Notes: generated from the letters alone by a model not told the origin. DNA of 64,000 bases from Chromobacterium piscinae (GCF_021129175.1 NZ_JAJOHV010000017.1:1-64000), one strand, 5' to 3'; shown: positions 30,399-42,446, counted from the stretch's first letter. Program-made: numbers and translations.

Positions 30399-32150
30399 TT
30401 AAAAATCCGCCGGAACCGGGGTCGATTCCGGCAATAAAGTGTTATTGGATGGCTCGTCAGGCGCGATGTTGAGCACGCGCAGCGCGCCGCCCGCCACCTG
30501 CGAGAACACCGGCGCGGACACCGCGCCGCCGTAGTATTTGCCCGCCGACGGCTCGTCTATCATCACCGCCACGATCACCTTGGGCGAGTGGCCGGGCGCG
30601 AAGCCCATGAACAGCGCGCGGTGCTTGTTGGCCACGTAGGTGCGGCCCTCCAGCTTGCGCGCGGTGCCGCTCTTGCCGCCGATGCTGTAGCCGATGATGC
30701 GGCCGCCGACAGCGCCGCCGCCAGGCTGGCTGTTGGCGATCAGCAGATCGCGCATCTCGTGCGCGGTCTTTTCGTTGAGCACGCGCTTGCCCGGCATCGG
30801 GTTGGACGTCTTGTACAGCGAGATCGGCAGCATCACGCCGTCGTTGGCGAAGATGGTGTAGGCGCGCGCCATCTGGATCAGGCTGACCGACAAGCCATAG
30901 CCGAACGACATCGTCGCCTGCTCGATCGGACGCCACTTGTGCCAGTCGCGCAGCCGGCCGCCAGCCTCGCCGGGGAAGCCGGTTTCCGGCGGCCGGCCGA
31001 AGCCCAGCGCGTCGTAATGCGCCCAGGACTCCTCCGGGCTGTTCATCAGCGCCAGCTTGCTGGTGCCGACGTTGGACGATTTCTGGATAATGCCGAGGAT
31101 GTCCAGGCTGGGCCGCGGCGCCACGTCGCGGATGGTGGCCGGCCCGATCATATAAGTGTGGGTATCCAGCACCGTGTTCAAATTGGCCTTGCCGTGCTCC
31201 AGCGCTAGCGAGATCGACAGCGGCTTCATGGTGGAGCCCGGCTCGAACAGATCAATCACGCCGCGGTTGCGCATCATCTCCGGCGTCACGCCGCTGCGGT
31301 TGTTGGGGTTGAACGACGGGTAGTTGGCCAACGCCAACAGCTCGCCGGTGTGGGCGTCCAGCACCACCACGCTGCCGGCCTTGGCCTTGTTGGTCTCCAC
31401 CGCGGCCTTGATCTCGCGGTAAGCCAGGTATTGGATGCGATGGTCGATCGCCAGCGCCAGCTTCTGGCCGTCGCGCGGCGGCTCGATGGCGGCGACGTCC
31501 TCGATGATGTGGCCGCGGCGGTCCTTCAGCACCACGCGGCGGCCGTCCTTGCCGGACAGCATCTTCTCGCGCGCGAGTTCGACGCCCTCCTGGCCCTTGC
31601 CGTCCACTCCCGTGAAACCGATGATGTGCGACACGATCTCGCCGGCCGGGTAGAAGCGGCGGAATTCCTGCTGCTTGGCGATGCCGGGCACGCCCAGCGC
31701 CATCACCTTGTCTGCCAGCTCCGGGCTGATCTGGCGCTTGATGTAGACGAATTCCTTCTTGCGGTCGGACAGCTTGGACGACAGCTCTTCCGGCGACAGG
31801 TCGAGCAATCCGGCCAGCTCGCGCAGCTTGGCCGGCGGCACCGGCTCCATGTCGGCCGGGCTGGCCCAGATGGTCTGCACCGGGGAGCTGATCGCCAGCG
31901 GCTCGCCGTTGCGGTCGGTGATCACGCCGCGGTTGGCTTCCAGCATCAAGGTGCGGCGGAAGCGCGCCTCGCCCTGGCCCTGCAGGAAGTCCTGCTGCAC
32001 CACCTGCAGATAAACCGCGCGGCCGATCAGCGCCAGGAACAGCAAGGCCAGCATCAGCAGCACGCAGCGCACGCGCGTGCTGGTCATCCGCAGCGCGGGG
32101 CTGGCCGGCGCGGGGCGAGTGCGGACGCTGTAGCTGGAACCGGCGCGCAT
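30399..32150 (-). CDS. ftsI: Septal peptidoglycan transpeptidase FtsI (PBP3)
   Basis: 583-residue class B penicillin-binding protein: short cytoplasmic tail, one membrane helix (CVLLMLALLFLALIGRAVYL), pedestal domain and transpeptidase domain. Active-site motifs are STMK (nucleophile in FEPGSTMKPLS), SSN (QKSSNVGTSK) and KSGT (GGKSGTARK). Start is the ATG at 32150 that overlaps the ftsL stop as TGATG, with AAGGAG upstream. Confidence 0.96.
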   Translation of the reverse strand: MRAGSSYSVRTRPAPASPALRMTSTRVRCVLLMLALLFLALIGRAVYLQVVQQDFLQGQGEARFRRTLMLEANRGVITDRNGEPLAISSPVQTIWASPADMEPVPPAKLRELAGLLDLSPEELSSKLSDRKKEFVYIKRQISPELADKVMALGVPGIAKQQEFRRFYPAGEIVSHIIGFTGVDGKGQEGVELAREKMLSGKDGRRVVLKDRRGHIIEDVAAIEPPRDGQKLALAIDHRIQYLAYREIKAAVETNKAKAGSVVVLDAHTGELLALANYPSFNPNNRSGVTPEMMRNRGVIDLFEPGSTMKPLSISLALEHGKANLNTVLDTHTYMIGPATIRDVAPRPSLDILGIIQKSSNVGTSKLALMNSPEESWAHYDALGFGRPPETGFPGEAGGRLRDWHKWRPIEQATMSFGYGLSVSLIQMARAYTIFANDGVMLPISLYKTSNPMPGKRVLNEKTAHEMRDLLIANSQPGGGAVGGRIIGYSIGGKSGTARKLEGRTYVANKHRALFMGFAPGHSPKVIVAVMIDEPSAGKYYGGAVSAPVFSQVAGGALRVLNIAPDEPSNNTLLPESTPVPADF

Positions 32151-32422
32151 CACAGCGCTCCCTTGGCCGTAATCACCTGGATCTGGCGCGGATCAGGCGT
32201 GTGCATGTCGAGGCGGGTGGACGCGGCCTTCTCGATCACCGCGTGCGCCCCCCAGGTGCTCTGCTCCAGTTGCAGCTGGCCGAACTCCACCTCCAGCTGC
32301 TGCCCCGACTTGGTTTCCTTCTGCAAGTCGCTGTAGAGCTTGCGCGACACGTGCGTGGACGTCACCACCGACCAGGCGGAGAACACGGCCATCAGCAGCA
32401 GCGTCGCGTTGAGCTTGTTCAT
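32150..32422 (-). CDS. ftsL: Cell division protein FtsL
   Basis: 90 residues: short N-terminus, one membrane helix ([19 protein letters not shown]) and a periplasmic coiled coil ([24 protein letters not shown]). FtsL bridges FtsB and FtsQ to FtsWI. The ATG overlaps the rsmH stop (ATGA at 32422-32419). Size and position match betaproteobacterial FtsL. Confidence 0.9.
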   Translation of the reverse strand: MNKLNATLLLMAVFSAWSVVTSTHVSRKLYSDLQKETKSGQQLEVEFGQLQLEQSTWGAHAVIEKAASTRLDMHTPDPRQIQVITAKGAL

Positions 32423-33381
32423 GCGTCGCCCTCCCGCCACGGCGCGGCAGTGCGCTCGGCCACGCGCATGATGGCGCTGCGGGCGCGCGGATTCTCGCGC
32501 AGCTCCTCATCGCCGGCGCGAATCGCCTTGCCGACCAGATCGATCGGCGGCTTGGCCATGTCGGCCGCGCGCACCATCGCCCAGGCCGGCAGCTTTTCCT
32601 CGCTGCTGACATCGCGCAGGTACTGCTTGACGATGCGGTCCTCCAGCGAATGGAAGCTGATCACCGCCAGGCGGCCGCCTTCGTTCAGCAGGCGCGCGGC
32701 CTGCGGCAGCACCGCCTTCAGCTCGTCCAGCTCCCGGTTCACAAAGATCCGGATCGCCTGGAAGGTGCGCGTAGCCGGGTCTTGGCCCGGTTCGCGAGTA
32801 CGGACGTTTTGCCCAACGAGCACAGAGAGCTCGCGGGTGGTCGTGATGGGGTTTTCCCCCCGTTGCGCAACAATGGCTGCTGCGATCTTGCGAGCAAACC
32901 GCTCTTCACCATAAGTCTTGATGACCTCTCTGATATCGGCCTCGTCGGCCGTTGCCAACCACTCGGCGGCGGTGACGCCGCGGGTGGTATCCATGCGCAT
33001 ATCCAGCGGCGCGTCGAAACGGAAGCTGAAACCGCGGCTGCCGTCGTCGATCTGCGGCGACGACACGCCCAGATCCATCAGCACGCCGTCGACGCCGGCC
33101 ACGCCCAGGCGGGCGAGCTCGGCCGACAGCGTCTCGAAACCGTTGTGCACGATGTTGAAGCGGGAATCCTCCGCCGCCAGCCTGTCGGCGACGGCGATGG
33201 CTTCCAGATCCTTGTCGAAGGCGATCAGCCGGCCCGAGGGGCCGAGCTTCGACAGGATCAGGCGGCTGTGGCCTCCGCGACCGAAAGTGCAATCGACATA
33301 GACGCCATCCGGCCGGATGGCGAGCGCGTCGACCGCTTCGGTCAGCAATACCGTGCGGTGCACGAAGGTGGGGGTGCTCAC
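32419..33381 (-). CDS. rsmH: 16S rRNA C1402 N4-methyltransferase
   Basis: 320-residue RsmH (MraW). SAM-binding [16 protein letters not shown] and the catalytic-site block [13 protein letters not shown], plus [16 protein letters not shown], are characteristic; the C-terminal [13 protein letters not shown] is also present. Starts at a GTG overlapping the mraZ stop in GTGA, so translation is coupled to mraZ. Confidence 0.96.
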   Translation of the reverse strand: MSTPTFVHRTVLLTEAVDALAIRPDGVYVDCTFGRGGHSRLILSKLGPSGRLIAFDKDLEAIAVADRLAAEDSRFNIVHNGFETLSAELARLGVAGVDGVLMDLGVSSPQIDDGSRGFSFRFDAPLDMRMDTTRGVTAAEWLATADEADIREVIKTYGEERFARKIAAAIVAQRGENPITTTRELSVLVGQNVRTREPGQDPATRTFQAIRIFVNRELDELKAVLPQAARLLNEGGRLAVISFHSLEDRIVKQYLRDVSSEEKLPAWAMVRAADMAKPPIDLVGKAIRAGDEELRENPRARSAIMRVAERTAAPWREGDA

Positions 33382-33824
33382 AGCGTGAAATCTCCAAGGT
33401 GTTGCGCCAAATCGGCTTGGTCGATGGCCAGCGCGTCAGCGGTCTGGCTGTCCCATTCCTCGGCATTCCACAGTTCGAAGCGGTTGCCCATGCCTACCAG
33501 GGCAACGTCCTTGTCCAGCGCGGTCAGTTCGCGCAGGCGGGCCGGCAGCAGCACGCGGCCGGCGGAGTCCATCTCCAGGGTCTCGGCATGGCCGAGCACC
33601 AATCGTTGATAGCGTTTCAGGGTGGGATTGCCGGTGGGAAGGGCCAGCAGACGGGCCTCGACCGGGCGCCAGTTGGGTTCGGGGTAAAGCAGCAGATGGT
33701 CTTGGGATTCGAGGGTGACGACCAGCTTGTGCCCAAACGCGGACAGCAGCGTCTCGCGGTGCTTGGCCGGAATAGCCAAGCGCCCCTTGCTATCGAGAGA
33801 CAAGATGCTGACGCCACCAATCAT
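33378..33824 (-). CDS. mraZ: Transcriptional regulator MraZ
   Basis: 148 residues with two AbrB-like SpoVT/MraZ domains: [19 protein letters not shown] at the N-terminus and [20 protein letters not shown] in the second half. MraZ represses its own dcw operon by binding short direct repeats, and such repeats are present just upstream. First gene of the cluster. Confidence 0.96.
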   Translation of the reverse strand: MIGGVSILSLDSKGRLAIPAKHRETLLSAFGHKLVVTLESQDHLLLYPEPNWRPVEARLLALPTGNPTLKRYQRLVLGHAETLEMDSAGRVLLPARLRELTALDKDVALVGMGNRFELWNAEEWDSQTADALAIDQADLAQHLGDFTL

Positions 33825-33880
33825 GATTTGAGACCCGCTGACCGAGAAAAACGGAGCCGTCGCTCCGGGGGGAGAATTTC

Positions 33881-33917
33881 CCCACTTTCACCCACTTTGA
33901 CCCACTTTCCGCCACTA
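33881..33917 (-). promoter_or_regulatory. MraZ operator: four 10-bp direct repeats
   Basis: Read on the plus strand, CCCACTTTCA, CCCACTTTGA, CCCACTTTCC and the degenerate GCCACTATAA follow each other at exactly 10 bp. On the coding strand this gives AAAGTGGG repeats, matching known MraZ boxes (TGGG repeated once per helix turn). They run from the -10 box past the expected transcription start, consistent with autorepression. Confidence 0.85.
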
Positions 33918-33942
33918 TAAGAAAGAACTGCCCCACGGTCAA
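33914..33942 (-). promoter_or_regulatory. Sigma-70 promoter of the dcw cluster (Pmra)
   Basis: TTGACC (33942-33937) and TATAGT (33919-33914) on the minus strand with a 17-bp spacer. Transcription would start near 33907, inside the MraZ repeats, leaving a leader of about 80 nt before mraZ. Confidence 0.8.
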
Positions 33943-34167
33943 CATAGGGATTTACTAATTCGCCTTTTGAGACAATGACTTACGGCAGCGCGTAAAAATG
34001 GAATCTGAAACAAATCAGGGACTTAAATTCGCCTGTAAAAGTGGGACATGAACATTGCGGGTCGCGGAGACTGTAACAAGGCGGCAATGATTGCCAATGG
34101 AACTGTTTGAACCACAAGTATCTTCAGGAAAAGCAACAAATTACCGGCGGCGATTTTCAGCCATGTA
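33943..34167. other. Gene-free stretch between gatB terminator and Pmra
   Basis: About 225 bp between the gatB terminator and the mra promoter. It is more AT-rich than the genes around it. I see no open frame, repeat or convincing additional promoter; upstream activator sites for the dcw promoter could be here. Confidence 0.4.
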
Positions 34168-34202
34168 TTTAAAAAACAACAGGGCGGCCATTCAGGCCGC
34201 CT
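34168..34202 (-). terminator. Terminator of gatCAB
   Basis: On the minus strand GGCGGCC (34195-34201) pairs with GGCCGCC (34183-34189), followed by CTGTTGTTTTTTAAAT. It begins 23 bp after the gatB stop and isolates the gat operon from the dcw promoter. Confidence 0.85.
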
Positions 34203-34224
34203 TGCTGTTCTGGCGATCAGACGA

Positions 34225-35652
34225 TCAAGACAGCTTTTGGCGCAGGATGTCCTGCACCTGGGCCGGATTTGCCTTGCCCTTGGACGCCTTCATCACCTGG
34301 CCGGCCAGCGCGTTCAGCGCCTTTTCCTTGCCGGCGCGGAATTCCTCGACCGCCTTGGGATTGGCGGTGATCGCCTCTTCCACCATCTTCTCGATGGCGC
34401 CGACGTCGGACACCTGCTTCAGGCCATCGCGCTCGATGATGGCGTCGGCGGACAGATCGCTGTCCCACAACGCGTCGAACACCTGCTTGGCCAGCTTGCT
34501 GGACAAGGTGTTGTCGGCGATGCGGACGATCAGGCCGGACAAGCGCTCCACCGAGATCGGGCAGTCGGCGATGTCCTTGCCGTCACGGTTCAGCCGCGCG
34601 GCGATTTCGCCGTTGATCCAGTTGGCGGCCAGCTTGCCCTGGCCGGAGGCCTTGGCGGCGGCTTCAAAGTACTGCGCCTGCTTGAGGCTGGACGTCAGCA
34701 GCGCCGCGTCGTAGGCGGACACGCCGTAGCTCTCCACGAAGCGGGCCTGCATCGCGCCCGGCAGCTCCGGCATCTCGCCCTTGATGCGGGCGATCTGCTC
34801 GTCGGAGATGCGCACCGGCAGCAAGTCCGGATCCGGGAAGTAGCGATAGTCGTGCGCGTCTTCCTTGCTGCGCATCATGCGGGTCTCGCCGCTGTCCGGG
34901 TCGAACAGCACGGTGGCCTGTTGCACCTTGCCGCCGTCTTCCAGCGTATCGATCTGCCACTGGATCTCGTACTTGGCGGCCTGCTCCAGGAAGCGGAAGG
35001 AATTGAGGTTCTTGATCTCGCGGCGGGTGCCGAATTCCTTTTGCCCCTCTGGGCGCACCGACACGTTGACGTCCATGCGGAAGCTGCCTTCCTGCATATT
35101 GCCGTCGCAGATGCCCAGCCAGGTCACCAGCGTATACAGCGCCTTGACGTAGGCCAGCGCCTCGTCGACCGAGCGCATGTCCGGCTCGGACACCACTTCC
35201 AGCAGCGGCGTGCCGGCGCGGTTGAGGTCGATGCCGGACAGGCCCTGGAAGTCTTCGTGCAGGCTCTTGCCGGCGTCCTCTTCCATATGGGCGCGGGTCA
35301 CCCCGATCACTTTCTCCTGGTCGCCGACCAGAATCTTGAGCTTGCCGCCCTCGACGATGGGCAGGTCCATCTGGCTGATCTGGTAGCCCTTGGGGAGGTC
35401 TGGATAGAAGTAGTTCTTGCGGGCGAACACGTTCTTCTGGTTGATGTTGGCGTCCAGCGCCAGGCCCAGGCGGATCGCCTTGTCCACCACCGCGCGGTTC
35501 AGCACCGGCAGCACGCCCGGCAGCGCCAGTTCCACCGCGGAAGCCTGGGTGTTGGGCTCCGCGCCGAAGGCGGTGCTGGAGCCGGAGAAAATCTTGGAGA
35601 CGGTGTTGAGCTGCACGTGCACCTCGATACCGATGACGACTTCCCATTTCAT
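34225..35652 (-). CDS. gatB: Asp/Glu-tRNA amidotransferase subunit B
   Basis: 475 residues. GatB activates mischarged Glu-tRNAGln or Asp-tRNAAsn with ATP and transfers ammonia from GatA. Family blocks: [43 protein letters not shown], and the C-terminal YqeY-like helical domain. The ATG at 35652 fits the family N-terminus (MKWEVVIG) with AAGGA upstream; an ATG seven codons earlier lacks a ribosome site. It is 138 bp after gatA. Confidence 0.96.
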   Translation of the reverse strand: MKWEVVIGIEVHVQLNTVSKIFSGSSTAFGAEPNTQASAVELALPGVLPVLNRAVVDKAIRLGLALDANINQKNVFARKNYFYPDLPKGYQISQMDLPIVEGGKLKILVGDQEKVIGVTRAHMEEDAGKSLHEDFQGLSGIDLNRAGTPLLEVVSEPDMRSVDEALAYVKALYTLVTWLGICDGNMQEGSFRMDVNVSVRPEGQKEFGTRREIKNLNSFRFLEQAAKYEIQWQIDTLEDGGKVQQATVLFDPDSGETRMMRSKEDAHDYRYFPDPDLLPVRISDEQIARIKGEMPELPGAMQARFVESYGVSAYDAALLTSSLKQAQYFEAAAKASGQGKLAANWINGEIAARLNRDGKDIADCPISVERLSGLIVRIADNTLSSKLAKQVFDALWDSDLSADAIIERDGLKQVSDVGAIEKMVEEAITANPKAVEEFRAGKEKALNALAGQVMKASKGKANPAQVQDILRQKLS

Positions 35653-35790
35653 GGTCGGAAAATCCTTATTCATGCCAGGACGCAGCCAGAGCTGCGCCCT
35701 CGAAAACGTAAACTTTCAGTCGGCGCGCGAGCGGCGCGAAGGCAAGGCAAGCGCGCCCAACGCGGCATTCGCGCCGTGCAGCCGCCGGCG

Positions 35791-37242
35791 TTACAGCGCC
35801 GGCGCCTTGGCGTGCCAGTCCGTCGCCTGCTGGAACTGGTGCGCGACGTTCAGCATCTTGGCCTCGGCGAAGTAATTGCCGATGATCTGCAGGCCAATCG
35901 GGCGGCCGTTGGCGGCGAAGCCCGCCGGCACGCTCATGCCCGGCAGGCCGGCCAGGTTCACCGACAGCGTGTAGACGTCGGACAGATACATCTGCACCGG
36001 ATCGGACGCCATCTGGCCCAGATCGAAGGCGGCGGTCGGCGCCACCGGCCCCAGGATCACATCGCACTGCTGGAAGGCGGCCTTGAAGTCGTTGGCGATC
36101 AGGCGGCGGATCTTCTGCGCCTTCAGGTAGTAGGCGTCGTAGTAGCCGTGGCTCAGCACGTAGCTGCCCACCAGGATGCGGCGCTTGACCTCGTCGCCGA
36201 AGCCTTCGGCGCGGGTCTTCTCGTACATGTCGACCAGATCCTTGTAGTCCTTGGCGCGGTGGCCGTAGCGGACGCCGTCGTAGCGGGACAGGTTGGTCGA
36301 AGCCTCAGCCGGCGCGATCACGTAATAAGCCGGAATCGACAGCTCGGTATTCGGCAGCGCGATCTCCACCGCCTCGGCGCCCAGCTTCTTCAGCTCGGCC
36401 ACGGCGTTGTCGACGGCGCGCGCGACGTCGGCGTCCAGGCCGGCGGCGAAGTATTCCTTGGGCAGGCCCACTTTCAGGCCGGCCAGAGATTGGTTCAGAT
36501 CGCGGCTGTAGTCTTCGCGGGCGCGCTCCAGGCTGGTGGAGTCGCGCTCGTCAAAGCCAGCCATCACGTTCAGCATCAGCGCGCAATCCTCGGCGGTCTG
36601 CGCGATCGGGCCGCCCTGATCCAGCGAGGAGGCGAAGGCCACCATGCCGTAGCGCGACACCACGCCGTAGGTCGGCTTGATGCCGGTGACGCCGCAATGG
36701 CTGGCCGGCTGGCGGATGGAGCCGCCGGTATCGGTGGCGGTGGCCACCGGCGCCAGGCGCGCGGCGACCGCGGCGGCGGAACCGCCAGAGCTACCGCCCG
36801 GAATCGCCTTGGCGTCCCACGGGTTCTTCACCGCGCCGTAGAACGAGTTCTCATTGGACGAACCCATCGCGAACTCGTCCATATTGGCGCGGCCCAGCGT
36901 CACCATGCCGGCGGCGGCGCATTGCTCCACCACATGGGCGCTGTACGGCGAAACGAAGTTGTCCAGCATCTTGGAGCCGCAGCTGGTTTTCCAGCCTTGC
37001 TGGCAGAACAGATCCTTGTGCAGCAGCGGCACGCCGGTCAGCGGATGGGCGTCGCCGGCGGCGATGCGCGCGTCGGCGGCGCGGGCTTCGGCCAGCGTCT
37101 TTTCTCGGTCGGTGGTGACGATGGCGTTGAGCTGCGGGTTCAGCGCCTCGATCCGGTCCAGGTACTGGCCGGCCAGTTCCACGCTGGAGACCTGCTTGGC
37201 CGCCAGCTGTTGCGACAATTGCTTGAGGGTGGCTTGTGTCAT
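35791..37242 (-). CDS. gatA: Asp/Glu-tRNA amidotransferase subunit A
   Basis: 483-residue amidase that releases ammonia from glutamine. The Ser-cisSer-Lys triad is visible: the catalytic lysine in [12 protein letters not shown], and the two serines in the [13 protein letters not shown] / [14 protein letters not shown] region. ATG at 37242 (MTQATLKQ) preferred over a TTG three codons earlier. It is 82 bp after gatC. Confidence 0.96.
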   Translation of the reverse strand: MTQATLKQLSQQLAAKQVSSVELAGQYLDRIEALNPQLNAIVTTDREKTLAEARAADARIAAGDAHPLTGVPLLHKDLFCQQGWKTSCGSKMLDNFVSPYSAHVVEQCAAAGMVTLGRANMDEFAMGSSNENSFYGAVKNPWDAKAIPGGSSGGSAAAVAARLAPVATATDTGGSIRQPASHCGVTGIKPTYGVVSRYGMVAFASSLDQGGPIAQTAEDCALMLNVMAGFDERDSTSLERAREDYSRDLNQSLAGLKVGLPKEYFAAGLDADVARAVDNAVAELKKLGAEAVEIALPNTELSIPAYYVIAPAEASTNLSRYDGVRYGHRAKDYKDLVDMYEKTRAEGFGDEVKRRILVGSYVLSHGYYDAYYLKAQKIRRLIANDFKAAFQQCDVILGPVAPTAAFDLGQMASDPVQMYLSDVYTLSVNLAGLPGMSVPAGFAANGRPIGLQIIGNYFAEAKMLNVAHQFQQATDWHAKAPAL

Positions 37243-37324
37243 TTCGATCAAATCTTGCTATCCGGATAGTCTGGCCCGGCCGGCGATTTTCTGGGAACCA
37301 ATCGCGGCGGGACGGCTCACAGGC

Positions 37325-37612
37325 TTACTCGATCACTTTGGGAACGAGGAACAGGCCTTTTTCCACTTGCGGCGCGACCGCCTGGAAGGCCTCGCGCTGG
37401 CTGGTCTCGGTAACGACGTCGTCGCGCAGACGCAGCGACACGTCCTGCGGATGCGCCATCGGCTCGATGCCGTCGGTGTCCACCGCCTGCATCTTCTCGA
37501 TCAGGCCGAAAATATTGTTGAGCTGGTCCGCTGTGGCGGCGATTTCCGCCTCGCTCACATTGATGCGGGCAAGCTTGGCGATCCGTGCGACATCCTGATG
37601 CGTCAGCGACAT
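37325..37612 (-). CDS. gatC: Asp/Glu-tRNA amidotransferase subunit C
   Basis: 95 residues, the normal GatC length, with [35 protein letters not shown] and LRDDVVTE. GatC wraps around and stabilises the GatA-GatB pair. First gene of the gat operon; ATG preceded by GAGGA. With gatCAB present, Asn-tRNA or Gln-tRNA is probably made at least partly by transamidation. Confidence 0.95.
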   Translation of the reverse strand: MSLTHQDVARIAKLARINVSEAEIAATADQLNNIFGLIEKMQAVDTDGIEPMAHPQDVSLRLRDDVVTETSQREAFQAVAPQVEKGLFLVPKVIE

Positions 37613-39008
<1,396 letters not shown>

Positions 39009-39072
39009 ACTTCCAGCAAACACCCTGTAAACCGAGCGAACGCCGCGCCGTCAAGGCGCGGTGGCTGTGGCC

Positions 39073-39981
39073 ATGGATTTCGCCAACACCCCAAGCTTTT
39101 TCCGCTCCGGGCCGCCCCCGGCTGCGCGCCTGGCCATGAGCGTGGTCGCCTCGATCGCGCTCTTGATCGGAGACAGCCGCTACGGCCTGATGGAACAGGC
39201 GCGCGAAGCACTGTCGCTGGCGCTGTACCCGGTGCAGCGCGCGGTCAACATGCCGGCGCAGGCGGTGCGCCACGCCGGCGACTACCTGACCTCGCAGGCC
39301 GAGATGAAGCAGGAAAACACCCTGCTGCGCGAGAAGCAGCTGCAGATGGCCGCCCAGTTGGGACGGCTGCAGACGCTGGAGCGCGAGCTGAACGAGCTGC
39401 GCCAGCTGAACGGCATCCGCGCCCAGCGCGACGACTCGGCTCAGATCGCCGAGACGCTGTACACCGGCCGCGACCCGTTCTCGTACAAAATCATCATCGA
39501 CAAGGGCGACGACGCCAAGCTGCAAGCCGGCCAGCCGGTGGTGGACGCGCGCGGACTCCTGGGACAGGTGACGCGGGTGCAGCCGCTGACCGCCGAGGTG
39601 ACCCTGATCATCGACAAGAACCAGATGGTTCCGGTGATGATCGCCCGCACCGGCGAGCGCGCCATCCTCTATGGTTATGGTGGCGGCATCGAACTGCGTT
39701 ATCTGCCGCAAAGTTCGGACGTCAAGGAAAACGACCGTATCGTCACCTCTGGTCTGGACGGCGTGTTTCCGGAAGGCATCCCGGTTGCGGTGGTCAGCAA
39801 GGTCGACCGCAATGCCGGCGCCGCCTTCACCCGCGTCAGCACCCTGCCGATGTCCGGCGTGCAGCAAACCCGCTACGTGCTGGTGCTGCAAGCCAAGGAA
39901 ACACGCCCGCGCCCGGCCGAACCGCCGGCGCTGCCGGAGAAGAAGACCAAGGGCGGCAAGAAGTCCGCCGACGAGGAGTAA
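39073..39981 (+). CDS. mreC: Rod shape-determining protein MreC
   Basis: 302 residues: short cytoplasmic N-terminus (SFFRSGPPP is typical), one membrane helix, a coiled coil (MKQENTLLREKQLQMAAQLG onward) and the periplasmic beta-barrel domain with VVDARGLLGQVTRV. The C-terminus is basic and Lys/Glu-rich. ATG at 39073 chosen; a GTG at 39061 four codons upstream is possible, with AAGG before it. MreC activates PBP2-RodA. Confidence 0.92.
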   Translation: MDFANTPSFFRSGPPPAARLAMSVVASIALLIGDSRYGLMEQAREALSLALYPVQRAVNMPAQAVRHAGDYLTSQAEMKQENTLLREKQLQMAAQLGRLQTLERELNELRQLNGIRAQRDDSAQIAETLYTGRDPFSYKIIIDKGDDAKLQAGQPVVDARGLLGQVTRVQPLTAEVTLIIDKNQMVPVMIARTGERAILYGYGGGIELRYLPQSSDVKENDRIVTSGLDGVFPEGIPVAVVSKVDRNAGAAFTRVSTLPMSGVQQTRYVLVLQAKETRPRPAEPPALPEKKTKGGKKSADEE

Positions 39982-39987
39982 GCCCAA

Positions 39988-40491
39988 ATGTCGTTGGACC
40001 GCCCCAAGGAATTGCTTAAGCCGGTCAAGCGCCGCTTCATCCTGACCACCTTCGTGATCGCCGTGCTGGTCGAGCTGGTGCCGCTGCCGCACGGCAGCAC
40101 GCGCTGGCTGCCCGACTTCATCGGCCTGCTGATTCTGTACTGGGTGATCAACCAGCCGCGCCGGGTCAACATCGGCATCGCCTTCCTGATGGGCATCATC
40201 GCCGACGTGTCCACCGCCGGCCTGTTCGGCCAGCACGCGCTGGCCTACTCGATCACCGCCTTCCTGGCCTTGAGCCGCCAGCGCCAGCTGGTGATGTTCA
40301 ACCTGGGCCAGCAGGCGCTGGTGGTGCTGGGCCTGATGCTGACCAACCAGCTGATCATGGTGGTGGTGCGGATGCTGACCGGTTCCGCCTTCGTCGGCTG
40401 GAGCTATTTCCTGCCGCCCTTGATCGGCGCGCTGCTGTGGCCGCTGTTGACCAAGCTGATGCTGATTCCTTACCGCCACCACACGGCATGA
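39988..40491 (+). CDS. mreD: Rod shape-determining protein MreD
   Basis: 167-residue hydrophobic protein with about five membrane helices, following mreC by 6 bp. PDFIGLLILYWVINQPRRVNIG and FLMGIIADVSTAGLFGQHAL are family landmarks. It partners MreC in the elongasome. Confidence 0.93.
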   Translation: MSLDRPKELLKPVKRRFILTTFVIAVLVELVPLPHGSTRWLPDFIGLLILYWVINQPRRVNIGIAFLMGIIADVSTAGLFGQHALAYSITAFLALSRQRQLVMFNLGQQALVVLGLMLTNQLIMVVVRMLTGSAFVGWSYFLPPLIGALLWPLLTKLMLIPYRHHTA

Positions 40492-40505
40492 AACCCGACT
40501 GATCC

Positions 40506-42446
40506 ATGCGCCGCCCGTCCCGTTTCAAAAACCCGCAGTCCGAAGAAGCCCAGTTCGAGCTGCGGCTGATCATCGCCTACGCGCTGATCATCCTGATGTT
40601 CCTCACCCTGCTCGCGCGCTTCATCTGGCTGCAGGTGCTGCAGCACGACCATTTCTCCACGCTGGCCCAGAACAACCGCATCTCGCTGGTGCCCATCCTG
40701 CCCAACCGCGGCCTGATCCTGGACCGCAACGGCATCGTGCTGGCGCAGAACTACTCCGCCTACACGCTGGAGCTGACTCCCAGCAAGATTCCCGACCTCG
40801 CCGCCACCGTCGCCAAGCTGAAAACGCTGGCCGACGTCAGCCCGCGCGACGAGAAACTGTTCAAGAAGCTGTTGGCCGAGAGCAAGACTTTCGAAGCCAT
40901 TCCGCTGAAGGTCAAGCTGACCGACGACGAAGCCGCGCGCGTGGCCGCCCACGGCTTCGAGCTGCCCGGCGTCGAGGTCAAGGCGCGGCTGTTCCGCGAC
41001 TATCCGTATAAAGAGATGACCAGCCACGTGCTGGGCTATATCGGCCGCATCAACCAGAAGGACAAGGAACGGCTGGAAGAGGAAGACAAGACCACCAATT
41101 ACAAGGGCACCAACTACATCGGCAAGACCGGCCTGGAAGCGGTGTACGAGGACGACCTGCACGGCCAGGTGGGCTTCGAGGAGATGGAAACCGACTCCGG
41201 CGGCCGCGCGGTGCGCAGCCTGCGCCGCACGCCGCCGGTCAACGGCAACACCCTGAAGCTGGCGCTGGACATCCGCCTGCAGGAAATGGCCGACAAGCTG
41301 TTCGGCGACCGCCGCGGCGCGCTGGTGGCGATCGACCCCAACACCGGCGGCGTGCTGGCCTTCCTGTCCAAGCCGGGTTTCGATCCCAGCCTGTTCATCG
41401 ACGGCATCGACACCCAGACCTGGACCGCGTTGAACACCGACTGGCAGAAGCCGCTGATCAACCGCGCGCTGCGCGGCACCTATCCGCCCGGCTCCACCTT
41501 CAAGCCCTTCATGGCGATGGCCGCGCTGAACACCCACAGCATAGGCATGCACGACATCCGTCCGGCGCCCGGCTACTTCACGCTGCCCGGCTCCAGCCAC
41601 CAGTTCCGCGACAGCAAGAAGAGCGGCAACGGCATGGTCAACCTGCAGCGCGCGATCACCGTGTCCAGCGACACCTTCTTCTACAAGCTGGCCTGGGACA
41701 TGGGCATAGACAAGATCCACCCGGTGGTCGGCTCCTTCGGCTTGGGCAGCAAAACCGGCATCGACCTGGACGGCGAATCCATCGGCGTGCTGCCGTCCAA
41801 GGAGTGGAAGGCAAAACGCTTCGCCCGCTACAAGCCCGAGGTGCGGCGCTGGTATCCGGCTGATGTGGTCAGCATCGGCATCGGCCAGGGCTTCAACGCC
41901 TACACCCCGCTGCAGATGGCCAACGCCACCGCCATCATGGCCAACGGCGGCCAGGTGTTCAAACCGCACCTGGTGCAGCAGGTGGTGGACTCCAAAACCG
42001 GAAAATCGCGCCAGATCGAGCCGCAGCCGATCCGGCAGCTGCCTTACCCGAAGGAATACTTCGACTACATCAAGGAAGGCATGCGCAACGTGATGATCTC
42101 CGGCACCGGCGCCCGCGTCGGCGCCGGCCTGCAGTACACGATGGCCGGCAAGACCGGCACCGCCCAGGTGGTGGCCATCAAGCAGGGCGCCAAGTACAAC
42201 GCCGCCGCGCTGGCCGAGCAGTACCGCGACCACAGCTGGTTCATCGCCTTCGCGCCGGTGGAACAGCCCAAGATCGCGGTGGCCATCATCGTCGAGAACG
42301 CCGGCTTCGGCGCCGCCGCCGCCGCGCCGGTGGCGCGCGGCCTGTTCGACTTCTACCTGACCGGCAAGGTGCGCAACGACCTGGCCGGCATGCTGAAAAC
42401 CGTGCCGATGGAAAACGGAGACGTACGTGAAGACGCCGCTGATTAA
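40506..42446 (+). CDS. mrdA: Elongation transpeptidase PBP2
   Basis: 646-residue class B penicillin-binding protein. N-terminal membrane helix (LIIAYALIILMFLTLLARFI), pedestal with NRGLILDRNGIVLAQN, and transpeptidase motifs STFK (PPGSTFKPFMA), SSD (TVSSDTFFYK) and KTGT (AGKTGTAQVV). It crosslinks lateral wall with RodA. It overlaps the rodA start by 20 bp. The C-terminus is a short acidic tail. Confidence 0.96.
   Translation: MRRPSRFKNPQSEEAQFELRLIIAYALIILMFLTLLARFIWLQVLQHDHFSTLAQNNRISLVPILPNRGLILDRNGIVLAQNYSAYTLELTPSKIPDLAATVAKLKTLADVSPRDEKLFKKLLAESKTFEAIPLKVKLTDDEAARVAAHGFELPGVEVKARLFRDYPYKEMTSHVLGYIGRINQKDKERLEEEDKTTNYKGTNYIGKTGLEAVYEDDLHGQVGFEEMETDSGGRAVRSLRRTPPVNGNTLKLALDIRLQEMADKLFGDRRGALVAIDPNTGGVLAFLSKPGFDPSLFIDGIDTQTWTALNTDWQKPLINRALRGTYPPGSTFKPFMAMAALNTHSIGMHDIRPAPGYFTLPGSSHQFRDSKKSGNGMVNLQRAITVSSDTFFYKLAWDMGIDKIHPVVGSFGLGSKTGIDLDGESIGVLPSKEWKAKRFARYKPEVRRWYPADVVSIGIGQGFNAYTPLQMANATAIMANGGQVFKPHLVQQVVDSKTGKSRQIEPQPIRQLPYPKEYFDYIKEGMRNVMISGTGARVGAGLQYTMAGKTGTAQVVAIKQGAKYNAAALAEQYRDHSWFIAFAPVEQPKIAVAIIVENAGFGAAAAAPVARGLFDFYLTGKVRNDLAGMLKTVPMENGDVREDAAD

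Noticed and set aside
33881-33917. A CRISPR-like or satellite repeat array
   Set aside because: Repeats are 10 bp with no spacers and sit at the mraZ promoter; they match MraZ boxes.
34237-37269. 1010-residue open frame on the plus strand
   Set aside because: Antisense to gatB and gatA; composition of a GC-rich shadow frame and no recognisable domain.
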